Positions 52,437-60,205 of a DNA stretch of 64,000 nt are shown piece after piece. The stretch comes from Streptomyces sp. NBC_00390 (GTDB lineage: Bacteria > Actinomycetota > Actinomycetes > Streptomycetales > Streptomycetaceae). Each line of letters begins with the position of its first letter. Within the stretch, counting starts at the first letter, position 1. The stretch is from assembly GCF_036057275.1 (NCBI RefSeq), contig NZ_CP107945.1:5766001-5830000 (forward strand), written 5' to 3'. The notes under the pieces are model-generated. The model saw only the letters and a list, made by a program, of their open reading frames with translations, was not told the DNA's origin and searched no databases. The position numbers and the translations under genes were made by a program.

Positions 52437-53952
52437 GAAGTGCCCGTTTCATGATCTTGCCCATGTCGTTGCGCGGCAGCACATCGAGGAAGCGCACCTC
52501 GCGCGGCCGCTTGTGCGGGGCGAGCTGGGACGCCACATGAGCCGTCAGATCCCCGGCCGACGGCGGCGCCTGGGGATCGGCCGCCACGATCCAGGCCACC
52601 ACCCGTTCGCCCAGATCCGGGTCCGGCTCGCCCGTCACCGCCGCCTCGCGCACGCCCGGGTGGTCCAGGAGCACGTTCTCGATCTCCCCGGCGCCGATCT
52701 TGTAGCCGCCGCTCTTGATCAGATCCGTGGCCTTGCGGCCGACGATCCGCACCTGGCCGTCCGCGTCGCGCACGGCCATGTCCCCGGTGCGGAACCAGTC
52801 CCCGTCGAAGGCTGCGGCCGTCGCGTCGGGACGGTTCAGATACTCCGTGAACACGTTCTCGCCGCGCACCTGGATCTCGCCGATCGTCTCCCCGTCCAGC
52901 GCGGTGATCTCCGTGCCGTCCTCCTCCACCAGCCGCAGCGACACCCCGCGCAGCGGCACCCCGACCGTGCCCGGCCGGGCCTCGCCGTCCACGCGGACGC
53001 TGGTGTTCATCAGCGTCTCGGTCATGCCGTACCGCTCGATGACCCGGCGGCCGGTCGCCGCGGCGATCCGCTCGTGGTCGGGCAGCGGCAGGGCGGCCGA
53101 GCCCGACACCAGCAGGCGCGCGCCCGCCAGGGCCTTGGCGAGCTCCGGGTCGTCGTCCAGCGCTTCGGCCAGCCGGTGGTACATCGTCGGTACGCCGAAG
53201 AGCATCGTCCCGCCGCCGGTGAGCTCCCGCCTCACCCCCTCGGGTGTGAACCGGCCCAGATGCCGCACCTGACCGCCGCGGCGCAGGGGACCGAGGATGC
53301 CCAGGATCAGGCCGTGCACATGGAACAGCGGCAGGCCGTGCACGAGTACGTCGTCGGCACTCCACTGCCACGCGTCCTGCAGTGCGTCCAGTGTCGTCGC
53401 GATCGCCCGGCGCGGCAGCACGGCACCCTTGGGCGGGCCCGTGGTCCCCGACGTGTAGACGATCAGCGCGGGGGAGTCCGGGCCGGCCTCCGGCGGCAGC
53501 GGCGTCGCGGTAACCCCGGACACCGGGATGTCGACACGCTCCAGGGCTTCCAGCGCCGCGGGCAGCTCGTCGTCGGGCCCGGCCAGCACCGCGAACGGGG
53601 CGCTGTCGGCGACGATGTGCGCCAGCTCCCGCTCACCGGTCCGCGGATTCAGCGGCACGACCGGCACGCCGGCCAGCAGCGCCGCCACGGCACCGACCGC
53701 GGTCTCCAGCGTCGGCGCGGCCCACAGAGCGACCCTCCCCGGGGCCGCGTCCGGGCGGAGCCCCGTCCCTGGCCCGGCCGCCGCGATCCGGCCCGCGAGC
53801 GCGCCCGCCGCCTCGGCCAGTTCCCGGTAGGTGAGGGCGCGTTCCCCGAAGCGCAGGGCGACCTTCCCCGGGTCCTTCGCCGGGGCGAGGCCCGTCTCCC
53901 TGCGCCCGGAGCCAGGGGCGGCGCTGTCCAGTGCCGGAAAGAGGGAACCCAC
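52429..53952 (-). CDS. matB: Malonyl-CoA ligase (MatB-like acyl-CoA synthetase)
   Basis: Cytoplasmic ANL-family ligase of 507 residues that activates a carboxylic acid as adenylate, then thioester. Motifs are VYTSGTTGPPKGAVLPRRAI, the MTETLMNTSVRVDGEARPGTVG region with the substrate-binding Arg, GDWFRTGDMAVRDADG and the catalytic Lys near KIMKRALHG at the C-terminus. These match the Streptomyces malonyl-CoA synthetase group, which makes malonyl- and methylmalonyl-CoA from the free acids. GTG 53952 has a clear AAGGAGG site. It is the first gene of an operon with the carboxyltransferase (8-bp overlap). Confidence 0.85.
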   Translation of the reverse strand: MGSLFPALDSAAPGSGRRETGLAPAKDPGKVALRFGERALTYRELAEAAGALAGRIAAAGPGTGLRPDAAPGRVALWAAPTLETAVGAVAALLAGVPVVPLNPRTGERELAHIVADSAPFAVLAGPDDELPAALEALERVDIPVSGVTATPLPPEAGPDSPALIVYTSGTTGPPKGAVLPRRAIATTLDALQDAWQWSADDVLVHGLPLFHVHGLILGILGPLRRGGQVRHLGRFTPEGVRRELTGGGTMLFGVPTMYHRLAEALDDDPELAKALAGARLLVSGSAALPLPDHERIAAATGRRVIERYGMTETLMNTSVRVDGEARPGTVGVPLRGVSLRLVEEDGTEITALDGETIGEIQVRGENVFTEYLNRPDATAAAFDGDWFRTGDMAVRDADGQVRIVGRKATDLIKSGGYKIGAGEIENVLLDHPGVREAAVTGEPDPDLGERVVAWIVAADPQAPPSAGDLTAHVASQLAPHKRPREVRFLDVLPRNDMGKIMKRALHG

Positions 53953-54212
53953 TCGTCGTCCTCCTTGAGTCGCGTGCTCGTGGACCGTCTCCGGTCATTC
54001 TGGCTCCCTCGCAAGGGGGAGAAGCCGGAAGCCTCCGGTCCGTCTGCGGGCCGATGTGCCGAGGCCACCGGTCCGGCACCATCGTGTCCTGCGGGGGAGA
54101 CACGGGGGCAACGGGGGAGAGAACGGGGGAGCGGCGGCGTGCCCCGCCGTCCGGACGTAAGGCACGGCCGACGCGTCCGGGCGGCGGGGGCCCGTGCGTG
54201 GGCGCGGCCGGC

Positions 54213-55400
54213 TCAGGCCGTCGGTCTGATGTTCCGCATCCGCCCGTACGCGTAGACACATCCCGCCAGTGCCAGGTCCGACAGCAGCATGAAGCCGATG
54301 GAGTACGAGCCCTGCGTGCTGTAGATGGCGCCCATCACCAGCGGTGGCACGAACCCGCCGAGTCCGCCCATCGCTCCGACGATGCCGGTCACGCTGCCGA
54401 CCTGCGGTTGCGGCGTCACCTGGGCGACGAGGGCGAAGACGCTGCCGCTCGCCGTACCGAGCCCGGCGGCCATGCACAGCAGCGCGATGGTGCCACCCGG
54501 GTACAGCGGGGGGTCGAAGGCCTGCACGATCGCCCACAGCGCCGCGAAGCCCAGCGCGGCGGTGGTCACCAGGGCCGGGTGGATCCGGTCGGACGCCCAG
54601 CCGCCGATCGGCCGGAACACGACGGTCATCAGGGCGAACCCGGCGGCCTTGGTACCGGCGTCGGTCGCACCCAGCTCGTACCAGGTCTTCAGATACGTCG
54701 GCAGGTAGACGCCGAACGCGACGATGCCGCCGAACCCGATCGCGTAGAGGGAGGACAGCTCCCATGTCACGCGCAGCCGTGCCGCCTGCCCCAGCCGGTG
54801 CCCGAGTGACGCCGTGGGCACCGGCCGGTCGGGCCGGTCGGTGATCGTTACGGCGGCGAGCGCGGCGAACACGGCGAGCGCGATCGCCACGATGACGGAC
54901 GGCAGGTTGTCGCCGCGCTCGGCGATCCGGGGCGTGAAGAAGCCCGACAGGGCCACACCGCCCATGCCCATGCCGAAGACGCCGATCGCGAAGCCGCGTC
55001 TGACGGGCGGAAACCACGAGTTGACCAGCGGAACCCCGATGGCGAACGTCGTGCCGCCGAGACCGAGCAGAAACCCCACGACGAGCATGGCGGCGTAGGA
55101 GTCCCTCGCCGGGATCAGCAGCAGCACGGGCACGATCGTGAGCGCGGACACCAGCGGGAACATCAGCTTCGCGCCGTACCTGTCGGTCAGCGCGCCCGCC
55201 GGGATCCGGCCCAGCGACCCGACGAGCACCGGCACCGCGACGAGCAACGACTGCTGGAACGAGGTCAGTTCGAGCCGTTCCTTGTAGTCGCCGCTCAGCG
55301 GTGCGATCAGGTTCCAGGCCCAGAAGGTGAGCGTGAACCCGACGGTGGCCGTGATCAGATTGCGGTACGCGGCGGCGGAGGGCTTCGCGACGGTGCTCAC
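54213..55400 (-). CDS. NNP-family nitrate/nitrite transporter (MFS)
   Basis: Twelve-helix major facilitator protein of about 395 residues. The nitrate-signature-like segment GGTTFAIGVPLVNSWFPPV is followed by GFAIGVFGMGMGG. A second copy of the motif occurs in the C-terminal half, with FALVAQVTPQPQVGSVTGIVG. It fits the NNP (NarK/NasA-type) group that imports nitrate or exports nitrite. This agrees with the nitrate reductase gene at 5.5 kb, though the two are far apart. GTG 55400 is chosen; TTG 55412 would add four residues. No ribosome-binding site is clear. Confidence 0.8.
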   Translation of the reverse strand: MSTVAKPSAAAYRNLITATVGFTLTFWAWNLIAPLSGDYKERLELTSFQQSLLVAVPVLVGSLGRIPAGALTDRYGAKLMFPLVSALTIVPVLLLIPARDSYAAMLVVGFLLGLGGTTFAIGVPLVNSWFPPVRRGFAIGVFGMGMGGVALSGFFTPRIAERGDNLPSVIVAIALAVFAALAAVTITDRPDRPVPTASLGHRLGQAARLRVTWELSSLYAIGFGGIVAFGVYLPTYLKTWYELGATDAGTKAAGFALMTVVFRPIGGWASDRIHPALVTTAALGFAALWAIVQAFDPPLYPGGTIALLCMAAGLGTASGSVFALVAQVTPQPQVGSVTGIVGAMGGLGGFVPPLVMGAIYSTQGSYSIGFMLLSDLALAGCVYAYGRMRNIRPTA

Positions 55401-55463
55401 ACGGCCAGTCAAGGTGTCGAGGGGTCGCGGAGCGCGCCGGACTGCTCCGTACGAGCGGACCGG

Positions 55464-56345
55464 TCAGGGCAGCGGCAGCGCGAGGTTCACGGCGTACACG
55501 GCGACCAGTCCGTACCCGAGGCGGAAGGTCCAGGCGCGGGCCCGGTCCGGGATCCGGGCCCCCGCGAGCCCGCTCGCCCCCACGAGCAGCTGCTGCCACG
55601 CCATCGAGGCGATGAGCACCCCGGCGACGAACACGGCACCGGCGGCGCCCCCGCGCAGCGTCGCGCCCTGGGCGGTGGTGAGGGCGGCGAAGTAGAGGGC
55701 GGTGGTGGGGTTGACGAGCGTGAGCGCGGCGAACCGCACGAACGTGCGCCCGGGGGTGCCGACCCGGCCGGGGTGGCCCTGCACGCCGTCCGCCCGCGCA
55801 CCGCGCCGACGTGCTGCCCCGACGGCGTCGCGGGCCGACGGACGGGTCTTCGCCCCGGCCGCGGGGGCCGGGTGTGACACCGGGAGGGGGGCGGCGCCGG
55901 TGGCCGGCGGCGGCGTGCCGCCGGCAAGGCGTGGCTGTGGCGGGTGCGGATCCGTGGCCTCGCTCGGGGCCGCGGATCCGCGTGGCCCCGGGTCGGCGAC
56001 CGTACGCACGGCGGGGTGCGCGGCGCGGTCCCGGTCGGCGCCCGGCCTGCGCACGCCTCGGGAGGCCAGCAGGCCGTGGACGGCGATCACCGCCAGGATC
56101 AGCGCCGACACCAGGCGGACCCATGCTTCGACCCCCGACAGGGCGGCGGCGACCAGCGGGCCGAGGGCCGTGGCCAGCGCCGCGTACGCCATGTCGACAC
56201 ATGCCACCGCCGCCGCCCCGGCCATCGCGCCGCGGCGGTCGCGCATCGCCTCCTGGACGAGCAGAACGCCTATCGCCCCCATCGGCATCGCCACACCCAG
56301 GCCGGCGATGGCCCCCGCCGTTGCTGTCGTCCAGATATCCGTCAT
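55464..56345 (-). CDS. LysE family amino-acid exporter with long central linker
   Basis: Predicted 293-residue exporter, against about 205 for normal LysE proteins. The N-terminal half has TAGAIAGLGVAMPMGAIGVLLV, the family signature, and helices to about residue 95. The C-terminal half resumes at FVRFAALTLVNPTTALYF. The extra length is a Pro/Ala/Arg-rich segment of about 90 residues between the two halves, probably cytoplasmic. The product would export amino acids or related metabolites. The divergent Lrp gene 69 bases away fits control by Lrp, the usual LysE-regulator layout. Confidence 0.82.
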   Translation of the reverse strand: MTDIWTTATAGAIAGLGVAMPMGAIGVLLVQEAMRDRRGAMAGAAAVACVDMAYAALATALGPLVAAALSGVEAWVRLVSALILAVIAVHGLLASRGVRRPGADRDRAAHPAVRTVADPGPRGSAAPSEATDPHPPQPRLAGGTPPPATGAAPLPVSHPAPAAGAKTRPSARDAVGAARRRGARADGVQGHPGRVGTPGRTFVRFAALTLVNPTTALYFAALTTAQGATLRGGAAGAVFVAGVLIASMAWQQLLVGASGLAGARIPDRARAWTFRLGYGLVAVYAVNLALPLP

Positions 56346-56414
56346 GGGCACACTGTCGGACCGCGGCCGCCGCTCACGCGGCCGGATTACGGCCGGGACT
56401 GCGACAATCGCGGC

Positions 56415-56855
56415 ATGGACAGCCTCGACAGTGAAATCCTCGGCGTGCTGCGTGAGGATGCGCGGATCTCCTACCGTGACCTCGGCGTCCGTGTCGGCCT
56501 CAGTGCCAACGCCGCCGCCGACCGCGTGCGCCGGATGCGCCGCGACGGCGTGATCCGCGGCTTCACCACCCTGGTCGACCCCACGGCGGAATCCCGCGCC
56601 GGTCTTGTCGTCTTCATCGACATCACCCTGCGCCTCGACACCACCAACGAGGAGTTCGAACGGGTCGTGCTCAAACTGCCGGGCATCACCGAAGTCGTCC
56701 ACGTCACCGGAGCGCACGACTATCTCGTCCGGGCCCGGGCAGCCGATCCCACCGAGCTGGACACGCTGCTGCGCACCCTCAAGCGCGAGGCCGGCGTCGC
56801 CCAGTCCAGCACCCGGATCGCGCTGCGGGCCGCCACCGGGGGGCCTGCCGGATGA
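56415..56855 (+). CDS. Lrp/AsnC family regulator
   Basis: Regulator of 146 residues, normal for the family. The helix-turn-helix starts at MDSLDSEILGVLREDARISY with RVGLSANAAADRVRRMRRDGVI, followed by the RAM ligand domain with PGITEVVHVTGAHDYLVRARA. It is divergent from the LysE exporter, so it likely activates or represses that gene in answer to amino acids. ATG 56415 lacks a Shine-Dalgarno but has GACAAT 6 nt upstream, suggesting a leaderless transcript. Much longer upstream starts in frame are not coding. Confidence 0.88.
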   Translation: MDSLDSEILGVLREDARISYRDLGVRVGLSANAAADRVRRMRRDGVIRGFTTLVDPTAESRAGLVVFIDITLRLDTTNEEFERVVLKLPGITEVVHVTGAHDYLVRARAADPTELDTLLRTLKREAGVAQSSTRIALRAATGGPAG

Positions 56856-56940
56856 CCGTCGTGTCCTGCTCCCAGCCCTCCCCGACGCCGTCGTCCGTGA
56901 CCGTCAGCCGCACCGCGTCCCGCCCGAGCCGGTCATCGCC

Positions 56941-58011
56941 TCACTCGGCGTCGGCGAGCGGATCGGCGGTGTCGGCCTCGGCGAGAGGATCGAAGACGAG
57001 CGGACGGATCTGACCGTCCAGCATCGCGCCGAGGCCCAGCACGGCGCAGGTGTCCGGTCGGTCGGCGATATTCACCGGCATGCCCGTCGCTTCGCGCAGC
57101 ATCTGGTCCAGGCCCGGCAGCAGCGCGCTTCCGCCGACCATCACGATGCCGCGGTCGACCAGATCGGCGACCAGGTCGGGCGGGCAGTCCCGCAGCACCT
57201 TGCCGATGCCGTCGAGCACGGAGGTCAGCGGGGTGTGGATGGCATCCCGTACCGCGGCGGTGTCCACCGTGACCGAACGGGCGAGGCCGGTGGCCACGTC
57301 CCGGCCATGGATCTCGGTCGAGGCGGGACCGTGGGGGGTCAGGCCGTTCCCGCTCAGGGCCAGCTGGAGCGGGCGTACGGACTGGCTGGGCAGCATCAGC
57401 TCGTGCTGGTGGCGCAGATGCTGGATCACCGCGTGGTCGATGGCGTTGCCGCCGATGGGGATCCGCGTGGCCGTGACGATCGACCCGAGGGAGAGCACCG
57501 CGACCTGGGTGGTCGCCGCCCCGCACATCATGATCATGGTCGCGGTGGGCTGTTCAACCGGCAGCCCGCAGCCTACGGCCGCGGCGATCAGCGTGTCGAC
57601 CAGCTCCACCCGGCGTGCACCGAGGCCCACCAGGGTCTCCACGGTGGCGCGCTGGGCGAGCGGGTCGCTGTCGTGCGGGGTGCTCGCGGCGGCGCGCAGC
57701 CGTGGCCTGCGGCGCAGCTGCCTACGGAGCTTCTCGCCGAGCAGATGGCGCAGCATCCGCTGGGCCATCTCGATGTCGACGACGGTACCGCCGGCGACCG
57801 GCCGGGCCACCCGGATGTAGTGCGGCGTGCGGCCCGTCATCTTCTCGGCGAGCGCGCCGACCGCGATCAGCGCACCGGTGCGGGTGTTCACGGCGGCGAC
57901 GCTGGGCTCGTCCACGACAAGGCCGAGACCCTTGACGAAGACCCGGGTGCGGGCGGCCCCCATATCGACGGCGACATGGCAACGGCGCAACTGATCAAGG
58001 CTGACGGTCAC
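56941..58011 (-). CDS. mbl: MreB-like actin homologue (Mbl type)
   Basis: Cytoplasmic actin-fold protein of 356 residues. Phosphate-1 motif VAVDMGAARTRVFV is diverged from the DLGTANT of MreB. The connecting segment PVAGGTVVDIEMAQRML, the TMIMMCGAATTQVAVLSLG phosphate-2 region and GIVMVGGSALLPGLDQ adenosine motif complete the ATP site. Streptomyces has MreB plus Mbl-type paralogues that act in spore-wall formation; the diverged P-loop and lack of the mreCD genes favour Mbl. GTG 58011 has a GGGAGGA site. It is preceded by a small uncharacterised gene on the same strand. Confidence 0.8.
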   Translation of the reverse strand: MTVSLDQLRRCHVAVDMGAARTRVFVKGLGLVVDEPSVAAVNTRTGALIAVGALAEKMTGRTPHYIRVARPVAGGTVVDIEMAQRMLRHLLGEKLRRQLRRRPRLRAAASTPHDSDPLAQRATVETLVGLGARRVELVDTLIAAAVGCGLPVEQPTATMIMMCGAATTQVAVLSLGSIVTATRIPIGGNAIDHAVIQHLRHQHELMLPSQSVRPLQLALSGNGLTPHGPASTEIHGRDVATGLARSVTVDTAAVRDAIHTPLTSVLDGIGKVLRDCPPDLVADLVDRGIVMVGGSALLPGLDQMLREATGMPVNIADRPDTCAVLGLGAMLDGQIRPLVFDPLAEADTADPLADAE

Positions 58012-58134
58012 GGCAGGTCCTCCCGAGAGCGGTACTTGTACGCATTGTCCGATTACCGCAGGAGTTGTGCGCGTCGAGTTGCGCCGCCCGGGGGGCGGGA
58101 CCTGACGCTCCGCCAGATCCGCTGTGCTGCCCGG

Positions 58135-58713
58135 TCAGCCGTCCTGGAGGAGTCGTTGGAGCAGCCCCCAGGTGAATTCCGCGACCCGCTCCCCGCCGTC
58201 GGGGAGGGTGAAGGCCAGCCGCCATCTGGTCGGTGCCGAGCCCTCCAGCGGACGGGCCGGCGGGAAGGCCCGGGCCACCTCGTCCACGGTGCACGACCAG
58301 GGCGTCAGATCGCCGGCCGTACGCAGTTCGGGCCCGGGCGCCCCCGGCGCCCTCACCAGCCATTCGTTCCACACCGCTCCGGAGTCCGGTGCCGTCAGCA
58401 CCTCGAAGCGCAGATCGGGCCAGAGCGGCAGCCGCCACAGCAGCGCATCGCACTCCAGATCGCCGATCCGCCTGCGGGCGACCTGCTCGGGGTCGCCCAG
58501 GACCGATCGGTAGCGGGTCAGCGCGCCGCGGCTGCGCGGCGAGTGTCGCATCGCCTGCCAGCGGCGGTTGGCCTCGCGCTGGTCGGCGAGCGAGGCGCCG
58601 AGCTCCCGCCGGGCGTCCTCGGCGAGACCGGGCTGGAAGTCGGCCATCCGGCGCAGCAGCACCAGCTGGAAGTCGAGCGGACCGAAGGGTGCGGCAGGGG
58701 TCATGGCAGACAT
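58135..58713 (-). CDS. Uncharacterised protein upstream of mbl
   Basis: Protein of 192 residues, no signal or membrane segment. The N-terminal 90 residues are helical and Arg-rich (ADFQPGLAEDARRELGASLA). The C-terminal part has strands and several Trp residues (CDALLWRLPLWPDLRFEVL, GAVWNEWLVRAP). It ends in EFTWGLLQRLLQDG. I do not recognise a family. ATG 58713 or 58704 are possible starts. It is 123 bases upstream of mbl on the same strand, so the two may be cotranscribed. Confidence 0.6.
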   Translation of the reverse strand: MSAMTPAAPFGPLDFQLVLLRRMADFQPGLAEDARRELGASLADQREANRRWQAMRHSPRSRGALTRYRSVLGDPEQVARRRIGDLECDALLWRLPLWPDLRFEVLTAPDSGAVWNEWLVRAPGAPGPELRTAGDLTPWSCTVDEVARAFPPARPLEGSAPTRWRLAFTLPDGGERVAEFTWGLLQRLLQDG

Positions 58714-58835
58714 CCTGCCCCTCGCGCAACGTCAACCAGGGCGACGGGACTCGCCGCGGAAGTGAAGATTCCTCACAGGATCCACACAAGGTGCCCAACA
58801 TCTCGTACCCCGCGGGCGCATAGCCTGCGGGCGCC

Positions 58836-59582
58836 ATGGATTACTGCCACCCCTGCGGACGGCACCTCAACGGCGCCCTGGCCTGTGCCGGGTGCGGTAC
58901 ACCTGTCGAGGAGCTGCGCCACTTCAGCCCCACCGCGGCCGAAGGGGACCACGTCTACGAACTGGACGTGGTGTCCGAGCCCGCGGTGCCCCGGCGTGCG
59001 CGGCGGCAGCAGCCGGCGCAGCGCCGAGAGGCGCCCTCGGGCCGCAAGGCCACCAGGGCGCGCCGTGCGCGCAAGCGGCGCGGGCGCAACGTGGTGCTCG
59101 GTACGTTCGGGCTGGCGCTGGCGGCCGGGGCGCTGAGCCTGGCCGAACTGGCCACCGAGAAGGGCGGCTCCGACGGAGCGGCGACCTCCGTGCGGGACAA
59201 GCCGGTGGTCGAGTCGGAGGTGCCGGAGCCCACCGAGAGCGACGACGCGCCGGAACTGCCGGCCGGGGTGGAAGAGCCCGCGGTCACCTCCTCCGGCTCC
59301 CCGCGCCCCGCCACGTCCGCCACGGGCACGGGCAGGAGCGGCAAGCGTTCGGGCGGCCCGGGCAAGGGGGCGGGCACGCTGCCCTCCGCGTCCGAGTCGG
59401 CAGGCGGCGGCCCGTCGCCGTCCTCCTCCGCGGACCCCTCGCCCGGCGAAGGGTCCCCCGGTTCCACTGCCGACCCCTCGCAGGGTCCGGGTGATCCCGC
59501 GCCTCCGGGCCAGGAGCCCCCGCCCCCGCCGGAACCGACTCCCACGGAGACGTGCGAGCCGTTCCTGTGGTGGTGCATCTGA
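58836..59582 (+). CDS. Membrane-anchored zinc-ribbon protein with Pro/Ser-rich tail
   Basis: Protein of 248 residues. The N-terminus has a zinc-ribbon pattern with Cys4, Cys7, Cys17 and Cys20. A very basic segment of about 25 residues (GRKATRARRARKRRGRN) precedes one hydrophobic helix (VVLGTFGLALAAGALSLAEL). The rest is Pro/Ser/Gly/Glu-rich and disordered, ending CEPFLWWCI with two Cys. It would be cytoplasmic at the N-terminus and extracytoplasmic at the tail. ATG 58836 is 9 bases after a TAGCCT hexamer. No enzymatic domain is seen. Confidence 0.65.
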   Translation: MDYCHPCGRHLNGALACAGCGTPVEELRHFSPTAAEGDHVYELDVVSEPAVPRRARRQQPAQRREAPSGRKATRARRARKRRGRNVVLGTFGLALAAGALSLAELATEKGGSDGAATSVRDKPVVESEVPEPTESDDAPELPAGVEEPAVTSSGSPRPATSATGTGRSGKRSGGPGKGAGTLPSASESAGGGPSPSSSADPSPGEGSPGSTADPSQGPGDPAPPGQEPPPPPEPTPTETCEPFLWWCI

Positions 59583-59587
59583 GAGCT

Positions 59588-59609
59588 GTCCCGCAGAAGT
59601 GTGCGGGAC
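59588..59609. terminator. Hairpin after zinc-ribbon protein gene
   Basis: Perfect 8-bp stem GTCCCGCA/TGCGGGAC with a 6-nt loop, 6 bases past the stop, between convergent genes. Confidence 0.5.
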
Positions 59610-59673
59610 GGCAGGGGTGTGCGGGGCGGCGGTCCGACGCCGTACGACGGACTCCGGGGCGGGCAGGGCCGCG

Positions 59674-60114
59674 CTACCCGGTGCCCGGATCCTCGCCCAG
59701 CATCCGCTTGAGCAGGTCCCGCAGCGCCGTGCGCTCGTCGGTGGACAGCTCGGCCAGCGGTTCGCGCGCGAAGCCCAGTGAATCCCGCAGCCGATGCGCC
59801 GTGTCACGGCCCTCTTCGGTGGCCGCGGCGATCTTCACCCGGCGGTCGGCCGGGTCGGGGCGGCGTTCGACCAGGCCGCGGATCTCCAGCCGGTCCACGA
59901 TGCCGGTGATGTTCGACGGTTCGCACTTCAGCTTCTGGGCTATCCGGCGCATGGGTGTGGGCTCCAGGGACAGCAGTCCCAGCACGCGCGCCTGGGCCCC
60001 GGTGAGGGAGTGCGCGGCCGCGGCCCGCTCGTACTCGTCGTAGTAGCGGGCCACCACGGCACCGATGAGCTCGACGACCTCGAGGGTCAGGGGATCTGTT
60101 CGCTGGCTGGCCAT
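59674..60114 (-). CDS. MarR family regulator of the MDR/Ohr cluster
   Basis: Regulator of 146 residues with the core AHSLTGAQARVLGLLSLEPTP, recognition region LKCEPSNITGIVDRLEIRGLV and wing RRPDPADRRVKIAAATEEG. It has one Cys (LKCEP) but not the N-terminal Cys of OhrR sensors. ATG 60114 is preceded at 7 nt by TACTCT, so the mRNA may be leaderless; TTG 60120 is less likely. It diverges from the MDR oxidoreductase, and the 91-base gap carries both promoters, so it probably controls that gene. Confidence 0.85.
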   Translation of the reverse strand: MASQRTDPLTLEVVELIGAVVARYYDEYERAAAAHSLTGAQARVLGLLSLEPTPMRRIAQKLKCEPSNITGIVDRLEIRGLVERRPDPADRRVKIAAATEEGRDTAHRLRDSLGFAREPLAELSTDERTALRDLLKRMLGEDPGTG

Positions 60115-60136
60115 GGACAACAGAGTACCCAGTTAC

Positions 60137-60166
60137 TTGACAACATGAAATATTCAGGAGCATGGT
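60137..60166 (+). promoter_or_regulatory. Promoter candidate for MDR oxidoreductase
   Basis: TTGACA at 60137-60142 and CATGGT at 60161-60166 with an 18-bp spacer, in an AT-rich gap between divergent genes. An imperfect inverted pair (ACTTGACAACA and the complement of TGTTTCAGGT) spans it and could be the MarR site. Confidence 0.5.
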
Positions 60167-60205
60167 TGTTTCAGGTAATGAAGCTTTACGAGGAGGAACC
60201 GCACC

